A DNA stretch of 64,000 nucleotides from Bifidobacterium xylocopae. Its GTDB lineage: Bacteria > Actinomycetota > Actinomycetes > Actinomycetales > Bifidobacteriaceae. How positions within the stretch are numbered: the first letter of the stretch is position 1; every line of letters starts with the position of its first letter. Made by a program: the position numbers and the translations under genes. The notes under the pieces are model-generated. The model made no database searches, was not told the DNA's origin, and worked only from the letters and a program-made list of their open reading frames with translations. This document shows positions 44,607 through 54,286 of this stretch, piece by piece. The stretch covers positions 62,001 to 126,000 of the forward strand of contig NZ_PDCH01000002.1 of NCBI RefSeq assembly GCF_003315615.1. Direction: 5' to 3'.

Positions 44607-44682
44607 TGGTGGCTCCGAGCGGGATCGAACCGTTGACCTAGCGATTTTCAGTCGCTCGCTCTACCAACTGAGCTACAGAGCC
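44607..44682 (-). tRNA. tRNA-Phe (anticodon GAA)
   Basis: Minus strand: acceptor GGCTCTG with CGGAGCC, anticodon loop CTGAAAA, T-arm GGTTCGATCC. Discriminator A and encoded CCA (44607-44609). Confidence 0.96.
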
Positions 44683-44730
44683 ATATGTTTGAATTGTTGG
44701 GTCCAGCATGTAAGAAGGCTGCAATCCCAG

Positions 44731-44804
44731 CGACTCCGGCCGGACTTGAACCGGTGACCTCCGCCGTGACAGGGCGGCGCTCTAACCAACTGAGCTACGG
44801 AGCC
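44731..44804 (-). tRNA. tRNA-Asp (anticodon GUC)
   Basis: Minus strand: acceptor GGCTCCG with CGGAGTC (one G-U), anticodon loop CTGTCAC gives GUC, discriminator G. It is 48 bases upstream of tRNA-Phe and probably co-transcribed with it. Confidence 0.95.
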
Positions 44805-44903
44805 GTAGCTGTTTGAACAGCCAAGTGACTAGCTTACCGGATGTCGCCGAGTATGCAAACCTCCGGCGCGTCGTGGGGCGCAGTGGCGGCCATCGGTCCG
44901 CAG

Positions 44904-45392
44904 TCAGTGCAGGAGCCGGGGAAGGATGGCGCAGGCTATGGCGCTGATGCCGTCGTCTGGGCGGTGATCCACTTGATACTCGGAGAGGTATGCCCCAAAG
45001 TGGAGGATGCACATGATGATGAAGGCACGCAAGGCCAGGTTGATGATTGAGATGATGATGCCGGCTGTGGAAAGGGCGGTCTTTTCGTAAGGGGAGCGTT
45101 TGGCTTTGTCCCTGGCGATGACCGATAGGACCAGGCCCACGATGGGCGTGAAGAAGGAAAGGATGAAACCGATGACGGATAGGCCGCTCGTCTGCTCGAC
45201 CGGCGGTTGGATGTGCCAGTCGGTTGTTCGGGGATCCTGGTAAGGGCTGCGGGCAGGGTATGGTGCCACACCCTGATTCCGTTGGGGATGATCGTATGGC
45301 AGCCGGTATCTACTGTCCTGTCCGTATGGGTCGTACTGGGGGTTCGGGGTCTGTTGGGGCCCCTGGGGCCGCTCCTGCCGATTGTCGCTCAT
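44904..45392 (-). CDS. DUF4190-like small membrane protein
   Basis: 162 aa. A Gln/Pro/Tyr-rich disordered N-terminus (1-65) precedes two membrane segments (LSVIGFILSFFTPIVGLVLSVIARDKAK and ALSTAGIIISIINLALRAFIIMCI), the DUF4190 pattern. Role unknown. TAGTCT lies six bases before ATG, so it may be leaderless, although GGGAG there could also serve as ribosome site. Confidence 0.8.
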   Translation of the reverse strand: MSDNRQERPQGPQQTPNPQYDPYGQDSRYRLPYDHPQRNQGVAPYPARSPYQDPRTTDWHIQPPVEQTSGLSVIGFILSFFTPIVGLVLSVIARDKAKRSPYEKTALSTAGIIISIINLALRAFIIMCILHFGAYLSEYQVDHRPDDGISAIACAILPRLLH

Positions 45393-45413
45393 GCTCCCAG
45401 ACTAGGCCCAGGT

Positions 45414-45457
45414 CGGTAAAACCCCCGTAGGCGGGATGGTTCCGCACATCGGGGGTT
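45414..45457 (-). terminator. Terminator after galE
   Basis: On the minus strand AACCCCCG (45457-45450) and CGGGGGTT (45427-45420), followed by TTTA; a proper short U-tract. Confidence 0.65.
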
Positions 45458-45482
45458 CTGACTGCTAGTCCCAGTGGTGGCT

Positions 45483-46493
45483 TCAGTCGGCCTGCTTCCA
45501 GGAGTCGGTGTCGATGTGATGGTCGGGGTTGGCCTGCCAGGCTTTCCAGGCGGACTCGACGATGTCGCGCACGTCGTACTTGGCGTGCCATCCCATCTCC
45601 TCGTTGATGCGCTTGGGCGAGCCAATCAGCTTGGCGGGGTCGCCGGCGCGGCGGGCGGCGATGGTCTCGCTGAAGGGCAGGCCTGTGACTTTCTTGACTT
45701 CGTCCACGATTTGGCGGACCGAGGTGCCCTTGCCTGTGCCGACGTTGAAGACGTCGTACTTGCGCTCCGGGCGGTCCAGGTAGTCCAGGGCGGCGATGTG
45801 GGCGTCCGCCAGGTCCGAGATGTGGATGTAGTCGCGGATGCAGGTGCCGTCCTCGGTGGGGTAGTCGGCCCCGAAGATTGCGGGGGCCTTGCCCTGTTTG
45901 AGGCGGTCGAAGATCATGGGGATCAGGTTGAGGATGGCCGGGTCCTCCAGCTCGACCGGGCCGCATCCGGCCACATTGAAGTAGCGAAGGCCGCAGAACC
46001 TGATGCCGAAGGGCTCTTCACAGGCCCGGGCCATCCACTCGCCGAAGAGCTTGGTCTGCCCGTAAGGGTTGATCGGGACCATGGGCTGTACGTCCTCGGG
46101 TACGACCGAGACGGGGGGCTCGCCGTATGTGGAGGCGGAGGAGGAGAAGACCAGCTTCTTGGCGTCGGTCACGGACATGGCCTTGAGCACGTTGAGCATC
46201 GAGCCCAGGTTCTGCTGGTAGTACCACAGCGGTTTGGCGACGGATTCGCCCACCTGCTTGCGCGCGGCGAAGTGGATGACCGAGTCCACGGCATTGTCAC
46301 GAATGATCTGTGCCAGACGGTCGTCGGCTCCCGGTGTGGCGATGTCCGCTCCGTAGAGGCGGGCCCCTTCGATGCGGGAGGCCTTGCCGTAGCTCAGGTC
46401 GTCGACCACCACCACTTCCTGGCCTGCCTGATGGAGGGCATGGACCACGTGGGCTCCGATATAGCCGCAGCCTCCTGTGACAAGGACGGACAT
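45483..46493 (-). CDS. galE: UDP-glucose 4-epimerase
   Basis: 336 aa. NAD site VTGGCGYIGAH, Ser-Ser-Ala in FSSSASTYG, catalytic YGQTK, and LRYFNVAG. Interconverts UDP-glucose and UDP-galactose for the Leloir pathway and for envelope galactose. Start 46493 (MSVLVTGG) is the family start; a run of purines precedes it. It is divergent from trmB across a 148-base AT-rich gap. Confidence 0.97.
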   Translation of the reverse strand: MSVLVTGGCGYIGAHVVHALHQAGQEVVVVDDLSYGKASRIEGARLYGADIATPGADDRLAQIIRDNAVDSVIHFAARKQVGESVAKPLWYYQQNLGSMLNVLKAMSVTDAKKLVFSSSASTYGEPPVSVVPEDVQPMVPINPYGQTKLFGEWMARACEEPFGIRFCGLRYFNVAGCGPVELEDPAILNLIPMIFDRLKQGKAPAIFGADYPTEDGTCIRDYIHISDLADAHIAALDYLDRPERKYDVFNVGTGKGTSVRQIVDEVKKVTGLPFSETIAARRAGDPAKLIGSPKRINEEMGWHAKYDVRDIVESAWKAWQANPDHHIDTDSWKQAD

Positions 46494-46641
46494 GTCAGCC
46501 ACCTTCCTGCGCAAGGTCGGCGAACACCGGATGTTCGGTTTTTGCGCATTTATGTTTATATTTGTTCCCTATTGAGTGTATCATGCCATCCGTGCGAAAC
46601 GGCCCCCCGGTTATACCTTCCTTCGGATATAAATGATAGCG
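46494..46641. promoter_or_regulatory. AT-rich divergent promoter region galE/trmB
   Basis: 46535-46590 is strikingly AT-rich for this genome (ATTTATGTTTATATTTG), with several -10-like hexamers on both strands. For trmB, ATAAAT at 46629-46634 is seven bases before ATG 46642. Confidence 0.5.
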
Positions 46642-47508
46642 ATGAGTACTGCAAAGCATGTCCAGGATGAAGCCTCCCATCGTCCGCCCCCCAAGGAATC
46701 CGGCGGGCGCGAACGGCGGGCGAGGCGAAGCGTCGTCTCCTTCACGCGGCGTTCGGGCAAGCTGGATCCACGTCTGGGACGTGCCTGGAACGAGTACGCC
46801 GGCAGCTACCTGCTGAGCCTGCATCCTGATACGGATGCACTGGGCGTTGACCCGGGGGTGGTGGTGGACCGCGCCTTCCTGGAGCGTGTCTTCGGCCGCA
46901 AGGCCCCGCTGACGGTTGAAATCGGCAGCGGGCAGGGGGAGAACATCGTTGCCGCCGCTGCCGGTCACCCCGACCGGGATTACCTGGCCCTGGAGGTCTA
47001 CGAACCCGGGCTGGCCCACACCATGCTCCTGGCCGGCAAGCACGGGCTGCCCAACCTGCGTCTGGCCAGGACCAATGCGCCCGAGTTCGTGGCCGCGGCA
47101 TCGCCGGGGCTGCTGGATGAGGTCTGGACCTTCTTCCCCGACCCTTGGCCTAAGATGAGGCACCACAAGCGGCGTCTGGTCCAGCCAGCCCTGGCCGCCG
47201 ACCTGGCCAAGGCCATGGCGCCCGGCGGCCTGTGGAGGATCGCCACCGACATCGACGATTACGCCCTGCATGTGCACGAGGTCCTGGACAGGGACCCGGC
47301 CTGGCGGAACGTTGGCGGGCGACGGGTGAGCCTGCCCACCGGACATGTGGGGAAGGGTACCGCCGACCGGGCGGCCGGTATGCCCCATGCTGAATTCGTC
47401 GAGTCCGAACGTTTCGAGGGGCGGGTTCTGACCAACTTCGAGCGCAAGGGCCTGGCCGCCGGCCGCACCATCCACGACCTCGCATACCGTAGTGTCGCGA
47501 GGCCCTGA
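46642..47508 (+). CDS. trmB: tRNA (guanine-N7)-methyltransferase
   Basis: 288 aa. SAM site [14 protein letters not shown], and the TrmB signature [22 protein letters not shown]. Methylates G46 of tRNAs. A ~70-residue basic N-terminal extension precedes the core. ATG 46642 is preferred because of the -10 box seven bases upstream; ATG 46633 lies within that box. Confidence 0.95.
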   Translation: MSTAKHVQDEASHRPPPKESGGRERRARRSVVSFTRRSGKLDPRLGRAWNEYAGSYLLSLHPDTDALGVDPGVVVDRAFLERVFGRKAPLTVEIGSGQGENIVAAAAGHPDRDYLALEVYEPGLAHTMLLAGKHGLPNLRLARTNAPEFVAAASPGLLDEVWTFFPDPWPKMRHHKRRLVQPALAADLAKAMAPGGLWRIATDIDDYALHVHEVLDRDPAWRNVGGRRVSLPTGHVGKGTADRAAGMPHAEFVESERFEGRVLTNFERKGLAAGRTIHDLAYRSVARP

Positions 47509-47597
47509 GCCCAACGCCATACGTCGGAGCGATTTGCCAGGGTTTCGGGGCCTGGGCACTGCACACCGGGATTGCGCACCGGTAGAAAGGACCGTGT

Positions 47598-48527
47598 TTG
47601 CGACCGGCACATATGCGTGGGTGGCTCACCTGGCGCTCTTTCGTGGCCCTTACCGAGGTGTACACGGCGCCGCTCAATCTGGCCTGGCTCCTGATGGGGG
47701 CGTCGATCGCCCAATACCACTACGGACAGGTGAATTGGGCCAACCTGGCGCTTTTTCTGGCCACCATCATCCTGTTCGACCTGGCGGTCAACATCACCGA
47801 CAACTACTACGACTACATGCATGCGCGTGATCGCGAAGGCTATGCCAGGCATACGAACGTGATCGGCCGACTGGGGCTGCCTCTGCGCGGCGTATGGCTG
47901 CTGGGCCTGAGCCTGTACATACTCTCCCTGGTTCCGGCCTTCATCCTGCTGGCCCGCACCGGATGGCCGCTGGCCGTCCTGGGGGTGGTCGGATACGGTG
48001 TCGGCATCTTCTATGCCGCCGGTCCTTCCCCGATCAACGCCACGCCCCTGTGCGAGGCAGCGGTTGCGCTCTCGATCACGTATCTTGTGCAGCTGGTCGC
48101 CGTCTATCTGTGCGTCTACGGGACCCGCCCCCTGGATTGGGGCCTGGTCGGCGGGACCTTCCTGGTCTGCCTACCGGTCGGCCTGGTCTTCTTCACGATT
48201 CAGCTGGCCAACAACGTGGCCGACCTGGACGAGGACATCAGGAACGGTCGGCGGACCCTGGTCTTTTTCCTCGGGCGGGAAAGGTCGTTCATCATGATGC
48301 GGGTCATGCAGGCCCTGGGCGCAGTGACGCCCATTCTGTGCGCCGGCCTCGGTCTCGTGCCCTGGCAGACGGCACTGAGCTCTCTGCTGCTTCCGGTGAT
48401 GTGGGGACTGATGCGGCCCTTCTACTCCCAGCCGGACAAGGAGCGCACCTACCTGCCGCTGGTCGGTGGGGCATCGGTCTTCTTCGTGGGGTACACGTTG
48501 TTGCTGGCCACCGGGGTCTGGTTGTAG
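47598..48527 (+). CDS. Second UbiA-family prenyltransferase
   Basis: 309 aa, about eight membrane segments. Aspartate motifs LAVNITDNYYDYMHARD and LANNVADLDEDIRNGRRT match UbiA/MenA enzymes that join a prenyl diphosphate to an aromatic acceptor. TTG 47598 is six bases after AGGA; ATG 47613 is the alternative start. It differs clearly from the menA copy at 32485. Substrate unknown; could be a MenA-like or heme-O/tocopherol-like activity. Confidence 0.85.
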   Translation: MRPAHMRGWLTWRSFVALTEVYTAPLNLAWLLMGASIAQYHYGQVNWANLALFLATIILFDLAVNITDNYYDYMHARDREGYARHTNVIGRLGLPLRGVWLLGLSLYILSLVPAFILLARTGWPLAVLGVVGYGVGIFYAAGPSPINATPLCEAAVALSITYLVQLVAVYLCVYGTRPLDWGLVGGTFLVCLPVGLVFFTIQLANNVADLDEDIRNGRRTLVFFLGRERSFIMMRVMQALGAVTPILCAGLGLVPWQTALSSLLLPVMWGLMRPFYSQPDKERTYLPLVGGASVFFVGYTLLLATGVWL

Positions 48528-48658
48528 CACGAGCTTGTGGGCGACCGTCCGGTAGGAGGGGCTGGCTACACTGGTCAGGTGTCCACTGAAGGGGTGTGGC
48601 CGCGCCCCCCTGCTGGCCGGTTTCCGGGGTGCTGGCGGCTCCACGGAAGAGGTTTCGT

Positions 48659-49312
48659 ATGGAACATGCATGTCAACAGCGGTCGTCGGTACGAAAGCAG
48701 CGAGGGCCGAGGCGGGCGACGGCCGTTCCGGCATGGAGGCGCCGGCTCTATGACGGGCTCTGGCTGCTGGCCTGTGTCCTGGTGGTCGCACTGTTGAGAG
48801 CCTTCGTGTTCGGAGCCTACGTGATTCCCTCCGCCTCCATGGAGGGCACGCTGAATATCGGCGACCGTGTCATCGCCTCCAAAATCAAGCCAAAGGTCTC
48901 TGGTGTTCAGCGCGGCGACATCGTCATCTTCCACGATCCCGCCCATTGGCTCAACACCGGGCCGCATGACGACTTCCTGATCAAGCGTGTGATCGGAGTG
49001 GGCGGCGACAGGGTTTCCGCGGACGGCTCCGGGGCGGTCAGGGTCAATGGCCGACAGTTGAATGAGACCTCCTACATCAACCCGGGCGGCCCAGCATCAA
49101 CGATTCCCTTTTCGGCTAAGGTGCGCCCGGGCTATGTTTTCGTGATGGGTGACAACCGTTCGAACTCGGCGGACTCCCGCTTCCATCAGGACGACGTCAA
49201 TGGCGGACAGGTTCCCCTGGACCATGTCGAGGCCATTGCGGATTTCATATACTGGCCACTCGGCCGGCAGGGCTTCATTCACAGGCCGGACAACGTCTTC
49301 GAGGGGCTATGA
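48659..49312 (+). CDS. lepB: Signal peptidase I
   Basis: 217 aa. One membrane anchor (33-52), nucleophile Ser60 (PSASMEGTL), general base Lys109 (FLIKRVIGVGGD), and GYVFVMGDNRSNSADSRF. Removes signal peptides from exported proteins. ATG 48659 follows GGAAGAGG by six bases; the frame is open upstream but implausible. A TACACT -10 box lies at 48566-48571. Its stop overlaps the next gene as ATGA. Confidence 0.95.
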   Translation: MEHACQQRSSVRKQRGPRRATAVPAWRRRLYDGLWLLACVLVVALLRAFVFGAYVIPSASMEGTLNIGDRVIASKIKPKVSGVQRGDIVIFHDPAHWLNTGPHDDFLIKRVIGVGGDRVSADGSGAVRVNGRQLNETSYINPGGPASTIPFSAKVRPGYVFVMGDNRSNSADSRFHQDDVNGGQVPLDHVEAIADFIYWPLGRQGFIHRPDNVFEGL

Positions 49313-51290
49313 GCGCCACTGGAGCCGATGACAGGCGGATCACGCTGGGCGTGCTTGCGCATGTGGACTCCGGCAAGACCACCCTGTCCGAGGCCATGCT
49401 CTACCGTGCGGGCCGCATCCGCAAGCTTGGGCGGGTGGATCACGGCGATGCCTTCCTTGACACCGACGTCCTGGAGAAGGAGCGGGGGATCACCATCTTC
49501 TCCAAGCAGGCCCTCCTTGAGCACAGAGGCCTGGCCATCACCCTGTTGGACACTCCGGGCCACGCCGATTTCTCAGCCGAGATGGAGCGGACACTGGGCG
49601 TTTTGGACTGCGCGCTCCTGGTGGTCTCCGCCTCGGATGGCGTCGAGGGCTACACCAGCACCCTCTGGCGACTCTTGGAGCGCTATCGGCTGCCGACCTT
49701 CGTCTTCGTCAACAAGATGGACGCGCCCGGTGCCGACCGCGCGGCCCTGCTGGCCCAGCTCCAGGAGCGTTGCGGAGGCGGTTGCCTGGACTGTTCGCCC
49801 GGGTCCGACCCTGAGGGCCGGGAGGAGACCGCCTTGCTGGATGATGCCGCCCTCGACGAGTATCTGGCGGATGGGCGGCTGGGACTGCCGAGGATGCGGG
49901 CGTTGGTGGCGGACCGGAGGCTCTTCCCGGTCTACTTCGGTTCGGCCCTGCGCCTGGAGGGGGTAAACGCGCTCCTGGACGGCTTGGAGCGATACGCCCC
50001 CAAGCCTGCCTATGGTCCCGACTTCGGTGCGAAGGTCTTTAAGATCTCCCATGATGGCGACGGGCGGCGTCTGACCTGGATCAAGGTCACGGGTGGTGAG
50101 CTTCCGGTCAAGACCGCCCTGTCCGAGGCCGAAGGAGAAGGTGCGGTCAGGGAGAAGGTGGACCAGATCCGCCTATACTCCGGCGCCAAATACAGCCTGA
50201 CCGAGCGTGCCAGGGCGGGTGCAGTCTGCGCACTGGCCGGGCTGGATTCCACCTATCCCGGCCAGGGTTTGGGCCGTGAAAAGGCCGGTGCCCTCCCCCT
50301 GCTTGAGCCTGTCCTCGATTACACCGTCCTGCCCGGTGATGCCGACCCGCACCGGGTCATGGAGGCCTTGCGGGTTCTGGAGGACGAAGACCCCTTGCTG
50401 CGGGTGCGATGGGTGCCGCGTCTGTCCCAGATCCGCCTGCAGCTGATGGGCCAGGTCCAGCAGGAGGTGGTCCAGGAGGAACTGCGTACGCGCTTCAGAC
50501 TGGAGGTGGGCTTCGGACCTGGCGATGTGCTTTATAAGGAGACCATCGCAGCTCCGGTCGAGGGCGTGGGCCATTTCGAGCCCCTGCGCCACTATGCCGA
50601 GGTCCACCTGCTGCTGGAGCCGACCGGCCCCGGTTCCGGTCTGAACTTCGCCTCGGCCTGCGATCTGGACCAGCTGGCCGGTAACTGGCAGCGCGCGATC
50701 CTGACCCACTTGAAGGAGAAGGAGCACTTGGGTGTGCTGACCGGCTCGCCGATCACCGACCTGCGCATCAGCCTGGTCGCCGGCAAAGGCCACGAGAAAC
50801 ACACCGAGGGCGGCGACTTCCGCCAGGCCACCTACCGGGCCGTGCGTCAGGGGCTGATGGGTGCCGATCCGTCCTCCTGGAGCCCTGGTACCGCTTCCGG
50901 CTGGAGCTTCCCCAGGACAGACTGGGACGTGCCATGGCCGATATACAGCGCATGGGTGGGTCCGTTCAGCCACCCTCCGGCGAAGGGGAGCGCGCCCTGC
51001 TGGAGGGGGAGGCGCCTGTTTCGGGCATGCGTGACTACGCCCTGGAGGTCACGGCCTACACCCACGGCGAAGGCCAGCTGAGCTGTGTGTCAGCCGGGTA
51101 CCGGCCCTGCCACGACACCGATCAAGTCATCGCCTCAGCGGCCTACGACCCCGAAGCCGACCTCGAGAACACCCCCGACTCGGTCTTTTGTGCCCATGGC
51201 GCTGGCTACCCCGTCAAGTGGAACCGCGTCCCGGTCTTCATGCATCTGCCCGGCGGCCCCTACCTGTCGGGAGTGTCGGGGGCCCGGTAA
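49309..51290 (+). pseudogene. TetM-like ribosomal-protection GTPase, frameshifted
   Basis: Elongation factor G relative of the Tet(M)/Tet(W)/OtrA type, which removes tetracycline from the ribosome. G1 is VLAHVDSGKTT (15-25); RGITIF, DTPGHADF and NKMD follow. The reading frame holds to about residue 520 (GLMGADP), then shifts near 50869-50872; LLEPWYRFRLELPQDRLGRAMADIQRMGG and the rest of domain V continue in another frame to the stop at 51288-51290. Unshifted reading ends at 51081. Full length (~660 codons) fits the family. Probably a lineage-native gene, not a mobile one. The shift may be real or a sequencing error. Confidence 0.75.
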
Positions 51291-51384
51291 AAGGGGATAT
51301 TCGCGGGTTTGTGCCTTGGCGGCCCGGCTCATAGCGGGTGCGGTCAGTGCTTGGCGTCTTCCAGGTGTTCCGATGTGTGCTAGT

Positions 51385-51411
51385 CTATCGTTAGATAGTC
51401 AGTAATACTGA
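51385..51411. promoter_or_regulatory. Two adjacent palindromes, likely MarR operator
   Basis: CTATC-GTTA-GATAG (51385-51398) and TCAGTA-A-TACTGA (51399-51411), directly side by side, 33 bases before the MarR start. Autoregulation is the usual use. Confidence 0.65.
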
Positions 51412-51443
51412 TTGTCTGCTACGGTGAGCATATGGAGGCTGGA

Positions 51444-51869
51444 ATGCGGAATCTATTCGACTCGTTGGGTTATTCGCTGGGAAAGGCGTCGCAGGCCATG
51501 GCTGAGCGGTTCGCACCTGTGCTGGAGCCGTACGGCATTGATTCTCGGCAGTTCGGAATCCTGTGCGTCATCGGCAGGAATCCCGGCATCTCGCAGAAGT
51601 CGATTGGGACGAACATGCGCGTGGATCGGACCACCATGGTCGCTCTGGTTGACGCTCTGGAATCCTTGGGATACTGCGAGCGCAGCAGAAGCCGGGAGGA
51701 CCGCCGCTCATATGCCATCTATCTGACCGCCAGGGGGAAGGAGCTGACCGACGAGCTGTGGGGTGCCATGCGCGAGGTGGAGGACCTGACGCTGGACGAA
51801 TTGCCCCGGGAAGTGCAGGACGCGCTGCTGGCAGTGGCGGCGACGATACAACGAAAGAGACGGACATGA
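51444..51869 (+). CDS. MarR-family transcriptional regulator
   Basis: 141 aa. Winged-helix core: QFGILCVIGRNPGISQKSIGTNMRVDRTTMVALVDALESLGYCERSRSREDRRSYAIYLT with the DRR wing. ATG 51444 has GGAGG five bases upstream; ATG 51432 is an alternative. It overlaps the rhodanese gene as ATGA (51866-51869). It probably represses this operon and releases on a phenolic or oxidant signal; that signal is unknown. Confidence 0.93.
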   Translation: MRNLFDSLGYSLGKASQAMAERFAPVLEPYGIDSRQFGILCVIGRNPGISQKSIGTNMRVDRTTMVALVDALESLGYCERSRSREDRRSYAIYLTARGKELTDELWGAMREVEDLTLDELPREVQDALLAVAATIQRKRRT

Positions 51870-52243
51870 TGGCGAATCCGAAGCAATATGCACAGAAGGA
51901 CTATCTGGAGGCCGTTTTGGCTTCCTCGATCAGCCCCATGGATTATATGCAGGCTCGGAGCCGGCAGCCGGGCGCATACGTGTTGGTGGACGTGCGCAAC
52001 GCCCCACCTGAGAAGAAGCAGGTCAAGGCATCCGGGGCGGTGGAGCTGCCGTTGCAGGAGCTGAGGGGGCGGCTGGGGGAACTTCCCCGCGACAGGACCA
52101 TTGTGGTCTACTGCTGGGATGTATGGTGCAACATGGGCAAGAAAGCCTCGCTGATGCTGCTGGAGGAAGGGTTCGATGTCATGGAACTCGCGGGCGGCAT
52201 CGCGGCATGGCGGCAGCTGGGGTTGCCGACTGAGAACCTATAA
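51866..52243 (+). CDS. Rhodanese-like sulfurtransferase
   Basis: 125 aa single rhodanese domain. VLVDVRNAPP, then active-site loop with Cys83 in YCWDVWCNMGKKAS and the end GGIAAWRQLGLP. A second Cys88 in the loop allows a disulfide, fitting a redox role. Start overlaps the MarR stop, so the two are co-translated. Persulfide transfer or detoxification is likely. Confidence 0.92.
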   Translation: MMANPKQYAQKDYLEAVLASSISPMDYMQARSRQPGAYVLVDVRNAPPEKKQVKASGAVELPLQELRGRLGELPRDRTIVVYCWDVWCNMGKKASLMLLEEGFDVMELAGGIAAWRQLGLPTENL

Positions 52244-52250
52244 GGCGATG

Positions 52251-52317
52251 GAATCGGGCGTGCGCTATGAGCGTGGGGAGGTCCCTCCTCCCCACGCTTC
52301 CGGCGCGCGCCCGATTC
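52251..52317. terminator. Bidirectional terminator, rhodanese / S10 peptidase
   Basis: Outer repeat GAATCGGGCG (52251-52260) with CGCCCGATTC (52308-52317), inner GCGTGGGGAGG (52271-52281) with CCTCCCCACGC (52287-52297). It lies between convergent genes. Confidence 0.65.
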
Positions 52318-52333
52318 CGATGGGATGAGTGGT

Positions 52334-53899
52334 TCAGTCGGCTTCGGGCCGGGCGGGCTGGTTCGTGCGTTCGTTGAGGGCGGGCATGCCGGCGGTGTCC
52401 GAAGCATAGAAGCGTTTCAGGTCGTCGGCGAACTTGTGGTACCCCTCCGTACTGGTGTAGACCATATGCCCCGCAGGATAGTAGGTGAAGGCGATGTTGC
52501 TGCGCAGGGAGGGGGCCAGGCCCAGGTGATCGATGTCGTACTCGGTCTGCCCGAATGGGGTGGCCAGGTCGTAGATGCCGTTGCAGACCAGGACCTTGAG
52601 TGTGGGCAGGCGGCTGATGGCGGCGGCCAGATCGGGCGTGACCTTGGGGAAGGGCGTCTTGTCGCCGAAAGAGGACAGGGTCCGGGGCGGCAGCTGGTGC
52701 CACCAGGTCCAGCCCTTGCCTGGCTCGGGTGAGTTCCAATCGAAGCCGGCGAAGGACTTGCGTTCGGCCCGTCCCTGCCAGCCCAGGTCGTCGCGCAGGT
52801 AGGCGTTGGCCAGGCTGGAGTATGGCGGCTCCAGGAAGTTATCGTCGACCACGAAGGTCTCGGTCTCGGATACGCGGTCCATGTCCAGCCCACGGACACG
52901 GCCGTCATAGCGGCCGACGATGCTGTCCTCGTCCCGTAGGAGCTGCTTGCGGAAGCGGTCGTCCATGACCCGCAGATTGCAATCGGAGACGTACCGCTCG
53001 TCCAGACCGGTCAGCTCGGCGTAGCGCCTGGACACAAGTGCGCGTTCATCGGACCCCAGCCGGTCGCCTTTCCACAGGGCTTGGCGCAGGGGTCCGTTCG
53101 CGAAATCGCGTGCGGTCTGGAGGTGTCGGGCCATATCGATGCCCTGACCCGCCTTGCCGTGGTATTTGGCGATCGCGGCGTAAGTGGGGAAGTAGCCGAT
53201 GTAGTACTGGTCGGACGTGTCGAAGGTGAAGGCATAGTCCAGGATGTTCGACAGGAGCGTCAGGCCGTTCAGGGCCACACCGTCCTGCTGGAGGCGGAAG
53301 GCCAGCGCCGCGCCGCGTGTGGTGCCGTAGGACTCTCCCAGGATGTATTTGGGGGAGTTCCAACGGTGGTGGCGGCTCAGCCAGGCGCGGATGAAGGCGG
53401 AGAAGCCCTTGACATCGCCGTCGACCGACCACAGTTCCTTCTTGGCCTCCTCTGCTATCTGGGAGAATCCGGCGCCGGCCGCATCGACGAAGACCAGGTC
53501 GGAGGCCGGCAGGAGGGTGTCGGTGTTGTCGCTCAGTTCGTATGGAGCAGCCGGTTGGGGTGCTGCGTCGGGGATGTTGATGCGTTTAGGCCCCACGGAG
53601 CCCATCATCAGGAAAGTGGAGGCCGATCCGGGGCCGCCGTTGAAGATGAAGGTGACGGGTCGTTTGATGTCGGCTTCGCCCGATTCGCCCACAGCGGTGA
53701 ATGCCGTGTAGAAGATCGAGGCCGCCGGTCTGACGGTTTCGGTGTCGATGGTGATTGTGCCCGCAGTCGCGTCATACCGCCATGCATGCCCGTCGATGGT
53801 GATCGAATGATGGGTCACGTGCTCCTCGTCAGGCTGCAGGGTTTCGCCTGCTTTCGCGCTTGTCTGGTCCTTGCCGGTCGTGTCGCTCTGTTCGCTCAT
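52334..53899 (-). CDS. Serine carboxypeptidase-like peptidase (S10 family)
   Basis: 521 aa. FIFNGGPGSAS oxyanion region (84-94), nucleophile Ser190 in GESYG, Asp444 in IYDLATP, His478 in PAGHMVY: the S10 catalytic triad. No signal peptide, so it is probably cytosolic, unlike secreted eukaryotic members. It likely trims C-terminal residues from peptides. GAGCAGG precedes ATG. Single gene. Confidence 0.93.
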   Translation of the reverse strand: MSEQSDTTGKDQTSAKAGETLQPDEEHVTHHSITIDGHAWRYDATAGTITIDTETVRPAASIFYTAFTAVGESGEADIKRPVTFIFNGGPGSASTFLMMGSVGPKRINIPDAAPQPAAPYELSDNTDTLLPASDLVFVDAAGAGFSQIAEEAKKELWSVDGDVKGFSAFIRAWLSRHHRWNSPKYILGESYGTTRGAALAFRLQQDGVALNGLTLLSNILDYAFTFDTSDQYYIGYFPTYAAIAKYHGKAGQGIDMARHLQTARDFANGPLRQALWKGDRLGSDERALVSRRYAELTGLDERYVSDCNLRVMDDRFRKQLLRDEDSIVGRYDGRVRGLDMDRVSETETFVVDDNFLEPPYSSLANAYLRDDLGWQGRAERKSFAGFDWNSPEPGKGWTWWHQLPPRTLSSFGDKTPFPKVTPDLAAAISRLPTLKVLVCNGIYDLATPFGQTEYDIDHLGLAPSLRSNIAFTYYPAGHMVYTSTEGYHKFADDLKRFYASDTAGMPALNERTNQPARPEAD

Positions 53900-54154
53900 G
53901 CCTGCTCCTCTGATCCGATGTGTTCCGATGCGGTTCGACCCGTTCGGGCCGTGCCTGCAAGGATGTTCACTCCGATATGAAGTGCCCCCAGCCTACAACC
54001 CATCCGTGGCGACGGCCCGGTCTGGTCCGGCATTCGGTCACTGCCGTGCATGGCTGGTATCTGCAGTTTCCATGGGCGGCGCAATGGCACATCGGGGATA
54101 TACCGGCCATGGCCTAAGCGCGGAGGAGTGGGATATGAAGTATTCAGAATCTTG

Positions 54155-54226
54155 TAGCCCCGGAGAGAGTCGAACTCTCGTTGTCAGATTGAAAGTCTGG
54201 TGTCCTAACCGTTAGACGACGGGGCC
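54155..54226 (-). tRNA. tRNA-Glu (anticodon UUC)
   Basis: Minus strand: acceptor GGCCCCG with CGGGGCT (one G-U), anticodon loop CTTTCAA gives UUC, T-arm GAGAGTTCGACTCTC, discriminator A. Confidence 0.95.
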
Positions 54227-54286
54227 GAACGAGACCAGAATACCCGCCACCCCCGGACTAGGCAAACCGCCCGGTGGGCCTCGGCC

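Noticed and set aside
47594-47600. GTG 47594 as start of the second UbiA gene
   Set aside because: It is out of frame with the UbiA coding sequence; TTG 47598 or ATG 47613 fit the frame.
49309-51290. Acquired tetracycline-resistance element
   Set aside because: No mobile-element genes, flanking repeats or base change; the gene is coupled by ATGA to lepB, so it looks native.
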